Shown piece after piece: positions 6,431-9,007 of a DNA stretch of 9,007 nt (position 1 is its first letter; every line of letters starts with the position of its first letter). Source of the stretch: Chloroflexota bacterium (GTDB lineage Bacteria; Chloroflexota; Anaerolineae; B4-G1); NCBI GenBank assembly GCA_011046405.1, contig DSAR01000117.1, forward strand, positions 1-9,007, written 5' to 3'. Made by a program: the position numbers and the translations under genes. The notes below the pieces were generated by a model. It was not told the DNA's origin, ran no database searches, and saw only the letters and a program-made list of their open reading frames with translations.

Positions 6431-6503
6431 GGTGGTTAAAACCACGTGCAACGGCTGCAAAGTCGCCCTTCGGCGACTGGGAGTTAATCCGCGAAGGTAG
6501 ATT
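6431..6503 (-). other. Three-hairpin structured leader or dispersed repeat upstream of the glycosyltransferase
   Basis: Three hairpins follow each other within 73 bases. GTGGTT/AACCAC (6432-6437 with 6440-6445) has a 2-base centre. AGTCGCC/GGCGACT (6461-6467 with 6472-6478) is a perfect 7-bp stem with a 4-base loop. The third (6486-6503) has AATC/GATT ends and a GAAG loop with one mismatch and one wobble inside, as if decayed from a perfect stem. The block ends 20 bases before the TTG start and would be in the 5' leader of the minus-strand transcript. It could be a regulatory RNA structure or a dispersed intergenic repeat; I suspect the latter from general familiarity with such sequences but cannot verify it here. 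Confidence 0.5.
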
Positions 6504-6539
6504 TTGGACCGAGTCTATGACACGTAGTAGCACGCGAAT

Positions 6540-6572
6540 TTATTCACCGGACTTCGAAGTTAACATTGTCAA
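6540..6572 (-). promoter_or_regulatory. Possible promoter of the glycosyltransferase/flippase operon
   Basis: A perfect TTGACA reads on the minus strand from 6572 to 6567. The best -10-like match, GAATAA (6545-6540), lies 21 bases downstream, longer than the optimal 17, so this promoter would be weak or activator-dependent. A perfect 10-bp palindrome, ACTTCGAAGT (6551-6560), fills the spacer and could be an operator. The remaining DNA between here and the three-hairpin block (6504-6539) shows nothing recognisable. Confidence 0.25.
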
Positions 6573-6640
6573 GACACTGAACGCACTTGAAAGCGGCTTT
6601 TCCGTACAGGTTCTTTGGGATTTCGCATGGTTGTGGTGAG

Positions 6641-6701
6641 AGATTAGTCACGAATTGCACGAATCAACATGAAAAACTCAAAGATTAGTGACAATTCGTG
6701 G
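6641..6701. repeat. Intergenic inverted/direct repeat built on CACGAATTG and AGATTAGTSAC
   Basis: AGATTAGT occurs at 6641-6648 and again at 6682-6689 as a direct repeat. CACGAATTG (6649-6657) is the exact reverse complement of CAATTCGTG (6692-6700). The stem continues through 6658-6665 with 6683-6690 after one bulged A, with one mismatch, giving about 16 paired bases and a 17-base loop. The block lies in DNA of much lower GC than the neighbouring genes. No coding frame is supported. It resembles a dispersed intergenic repeat unit; its function is unknown. Confidence 0.55.
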
Positions 6702-6744
6702 CGAAAAATTGACTGCTTGCTAAGCCGAGCATGCGAACTACCAG

Positions 6745-6766
6745 AGAGCCTTCGTATGAAGCCTCT
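6745..6766 (-). terminator. Weak hairpin just after the surface-protein stop codon
   Basis: On the minus strand AGAGGCTTC and GAAGGCTCT pair over eight of nine positions (one G-G mismatch) around a 4-base loop, starting 10 bases after the TAA. No T-run follows directly; the nearest lies about 40 bases on (6703-6707). It may stabilise the 3' end or terminate weakly. Confidence 0.3.
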
Positions 6767-6776
6767 GATGGCGAGA

Positions 6777-9007
6777 TTACGGCGTGCAAGATTGGTTCGG
6801 CAGAACCTTGAAATCATCAAAGCGAATATCTATCGGTGTGATCTCGTAATCCCCACCGATTACGCCCACTCTTGTTTTAGAGCTGAGGCCACTCATATCC
6901 CACGAGCCCTTGTAATTCCCGCCGATATAGACCCTGACGTTATTGCCATTGACGCTCACCTGCAATTTGTTCCAACCGGAGCGACTGGTGCCAGATCGAT
7001 TGACCCCTTCAATTTTATAGTTATAACGAGCACAGCCGTACTTGGGGAAATCGTAGTGATCATTCCGGATGAGGAACCAACCGAGATTGTTGGGATCGCC
7101 GTCTCGGTATAAGCATAATGCGTAGATATCTGTATTGGCATTATCAGCGCCAAAGATTAGTCCCATATTGGCCCACCATCCATCTTCTTGGAACTTTACC
7201 CTGGTCTCAACACAGTATTTGTTGGTAGATAGCGAATAGGGCGCCAAAGCATTTGGCTGATAGAACCAATCCCAGGGGCCATGTCCATCTGCGTTCTCAA
7301 TGTAGATACGATATTCACCGCCTGTATAATTCTGATGCCAATATCCACGTGTGTTTCCGTCGAAATCCTTCATTGCGCCAGTTCTAATCGGCCATCCGCT
7401 ACCAGAATTGGAGAAATCGTCGTAGTACATGGTGTTGACGATCACCGATCTGACGCTGCTCCAATCACCATCCCCATATGCGTTATGGCCTCGCACACGG
7501 TAATAGTACGTCCCGTCCGGTTTGTTGTTGAAGACCTTTTCGCTCCCTGCTTGAATGTAGGACGTAGCCCCGGAGAAGCTGGCGTTAGTGGCCTCCTGTA
7601 ACGTGTAGGTCACGACCGGAACCTGGGGATGCTCGTAAGTCCAGCGAACGGTGTAGTTGTTGCCGCCCTCCGGCGGGCCGTCGATGGTCAGCGCGGGCGC
7701 GTAGGGGAGCGTGCGGATGGTGACGACTTTGACGTTGCTCCACGCGCCGTAGCCATATTCGTTGTAACCACGCACGCGGTAGTAGTAGGTCCCGTCCGGT
7801 TTGTCGTTGAAGACCTTTTCGTTCTGCACGCCGGTGTGCTCGACGACGTATTCGGCGGCGTTCTGGAAAGCGGCGTTGTCCGCCTCCTCGAGCGTGTAGT
7901 TGATCACGTCGATCTGGGGATGGTCGTGGGTCCACCGGACAGTGTAATCGTTGTTTCCCTCTCCCGGATCGTCCAGCGAGAGGACCGGCGGATAGGGGAT
8001 GGGTGGCCAGCGCTTGAAGACGAGGGGAAGATAGATGTAGCGCTTATATACGGCCCACACCGAGGCTTGCACTTCCTGTAGCGCCCCATCGCCCGTGATC
8101 TGGGCGGTGTTGGTGATCTCCACGTTCTCGGTCAGCGTGGGCGGCACTTGCATCGTGTAACTGAGCACGACCTCTTCCTCGGGCAGCAGCAACGACCCGA
8201 TCGGCCACGAGGCAATGTTCCAGGTGATGACGCCGCCCGCCTCGCCGAAACTACCCCGGGTCGCCGTCAGGCTTTCCGCGTTGAATAAGGGGATGGTGGG
8301 CAGCGTGTCGGTCATCCAGACCGTGGGAGCCTGGGCGTCGCCGCTGTTGCGGATACGGACGGTGTAGGTCAGATAATCCCCCGGACGGACCTGATCGGAT
8401 GGCATGACCGTCTTGGACACGTCCAGGTCAACGTACCGGGGTCGAGCGTAGACCCGGCTGATCCGGTTGAAGGAATCCCCAGGTACGTAGATCTCGGCAG
8501 CGTTGATGATCCAACTTGCTTGAGACAAATCGGGCGAGACCATGGCCTGGAAACTCAGGGTCTCCACGGCGCCAGGGCCGGCCGCGACGTCGAGCGTCCA
8601 GGTGATCGTATCATCCTGGACGACGTAACTGCCGGTCGTGTGGGTGATGCTCTGGGCATCGAGGTCGAGAAGCGGCGGTATCTGGTCGACGACCTGAACC
8701 CCTGGCACCCCAATATCCTCATCGTTGTTGAGAATGATGGTGTAGGTCAACAGATCGCCGGCCTTGGGATAAACGGTCGGCGCCACCTGTTTCTTCGTAT
8801 CCCAATTGTTTAGATTGCCTGCTTCTAGGGAGATGAGTGTCTCCGGCGACGAGAACTCGCTCGCGTAACCTCCCTCGGTTTTGACCTGGGCCGTGTTCTG
8901 CACCTGGTTGGCGGATATGGTGGGGGAGATGCGGGCGCTGAATTGGATGACGGCGGTTTGGCCGTAGCCGTACATCGTGGCAGTCCAGGTGATAACGTTG
9001 TCCTGCA
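6777..9007 (-). CDS. Large surface protein, 5'-truncated: DUF11-like repeats, two fibronectin III units, lectin/glucanase-like C-terminus
   Basis: The reading frame stays open to the window edge: the bases before the ATG at 8975 encode QDNVITWTAT, matching the DDTITWTLDV and GGVITWNIAS strands of later repeats, so that ATG is internal and the true start lies outside. Counting from 8975, residues about 1-43 finish one DUF11-like (PF01345) unit, and about 46-165 and 182-300 are two more, with the typical PGDxLTYTV and NTAQ segments. KRYIYLPLVFKRW (311-323) is a YLPLV motif I recall near the ends of Chloroflexota exported proteins. Two fibronectin III units follow (about 325-422 and 424-515), each with YTVRWT, KPDGTYYYRVRG and WS. 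The last 217 residues start with YYDDFSNSGSGW and are rich in Trp, Tyr, Asn and Gly, ending in RFDDFKVL, like the concanavalin A-like folds of carbohydrate-binding modules or DUF1080 proteins. No sortase or membrane anchor is seen at the end (QSCTP). Role inferred: adhesion or polysaccharide binding outside the cell. Confidence 0.9.
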   Translation of the reverse strand, partial: QDNVITWTATMYGYGQTAVIQFSARISPTISANQVQNTAQVKTEGGYASEFSSPETLISLEAGNLNNWDTKKQVAPTVYPKAGDLLTYTIILNNDEDIGVPGVQVVDQIPPLLDLDAQSITHTTGSYVVQDDTITWTLDVAAGPGAVETLSFQAMVSPDLSQASWIINAAEIYVPGDSFNRISRVYARPRYVDLDVSKTVMPSDQVRPGDYLTYTVRIRNSGDAQAPTVWMTDTLPTIPLFNAESLTATRGSFGEAGGVITWNIASWPIGSLLLPEEEVVLSYTMQVPPTLTENVEITNTAQITGDGALQEVQASVWAVYKRYIYLPLVFKRWPPIPYPPVLSLDDPGEGNNDYTVRWTHDHPQIDVINYTLEEADNAAFQNAAEYVVEHTGVQNEKVFNDKPDGTYYYRVRGYNEYGYGAWSNVKVVTIRTLPYAPALTIDGPPEGGNNYTVRWTYEHPQVPVVTYTLQEATNASFSGATSYIQAGSEKVFNNKPDGTYYYRVRGHNAYGDGDWSSVRSVIVNTMYYDDFSNSGSGWPIRTGAMKDFDGNTRGYWHQNYTGGEYRIYIENADGHGPWDWFYQPNALAPYSLSTNKYCVETRVKFQEDGWWANMGLIFGADNANTDIYALCLYRDGDPNNLGWFLIRNDHYDFPKYGCARYNYKIEGVNRSGTSRSGWNKLQVSVNGNNVRVYIGGNYKGSWDMSGLSSKTRVGVIGGDYEITPIDIRFDDFKVLPNQSCTP
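7431..8003 (-). repeat. Two tandem fibronectin III coding units with near-identical core
   Basis: The unit at about 7710-8003 and the unit at about 7431-7706 encode homologous fibronectin III domains. At the DNA level 7511-7542 and 7790-7821 are identical at 31 of 32 bases, 279 bases (93 codons) apart, and encode the KVFN-KPDG core. Flanking parts are more diverged, which suggests duplication followed by local gene conversion, or strong codon-level constraint. Confidence 0.75.

Noticed and set aside
6669..7112. Plus-strand frame of 147 codons beginning in the intergenic repeat
   Set aside because: Its ATG lies in the loop of the inverted repeat, no Shine-Dalgarno precedes it, and most of it is antisense to the surface-protein C-terminus.
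8973..8975. ATG taken as the start of the surface-protein gene
   Set aside because: The codons upstream remain open and continue the ITWT strand of a DUF11-like repeat, and no signal peptide follows, so the gene extends past the window edge.

Overview
The window looks like a chromosomal segment from a high-GC bacterium, most likely a member of the Chloroflexota (Anaerolineae/Caldilineae-like). That assignment is inferred from protein style and not from a marker gene. The clues are a membrane glycosyltransferase carrying two C-terminal beta-sandwich repeats with a YWQA core, a surface protein built from DUF11 and fibronectin III repeats with a YLPLV motif, and a small Gly/Arg-rich secreted protein beside a two-component system. 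No rRNA, tRNA, CRISPR array, transposase or phage gene is visible.

Layout. Positions 1-398 hold no gene. They contain a strong sigma-70-type promoter pointing left out of the window (1-29), a 110-bp nested palindromic element with imperfect terminal inverted repeats (104-213), a perfect 8-bp dyad (216-235), and a rightward promoter in which an 11-bp-spaced direct repeat takes the place of a -35 box (272-305). A short leader follows whose folds may hide or expose the ribosome binding site. Rightward genes come next: a small secreted protein (399-953) closed by a terminator-like hairpin, a 56-bp heptanucleotide tandem array, then an OmpR/PhoB-type response regulator (1132-1833) and its sensor kinase (1835-3181), which are one base apart and surely co-transcribed.

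Two membrane genes run leftward and converge on the kinase: a GT-C/family-39-like glycosyltransferase (6411-4135, TTG start) and a YbhN/LPG-synthase-TM flippase-like protein (4142-3201, GTG start). They overlap by 8 bases and are probably translationally coupled. Together they suggest lipid-linked sugar transfer at the cell envelope, but no substrate can be read from the sequence. The 365-base gap 6412-6776 holds three adjacent hairpins just upstream of the glycosyltransferase start, a promoter-like TTGACA, a larger inverted/direct repeat and a weak hairpin after the next gene. The right third (6777-9007) is the 3' part of a large leftward surface-protein gene cut by the window edge: DUF11-like repeats, a YLPLV motif, two nearly duplicated fibronectin III units and a lectin/glucanase-like C-terminal domain whose base composition differs from the rest of the gene.

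How it may work together (inference): the two-component system senses an envelope signal and, through the direct repeat at 272-289, may activate the secreted protein. The leftward genes contribute to envelope glycosylation and surface display. No clearly new biological system is proven here. The best leads are the nested palindromic element, the activator-type promoter with its foldable leader, the heptamer array and the repeat-rich gap 6412-6776.
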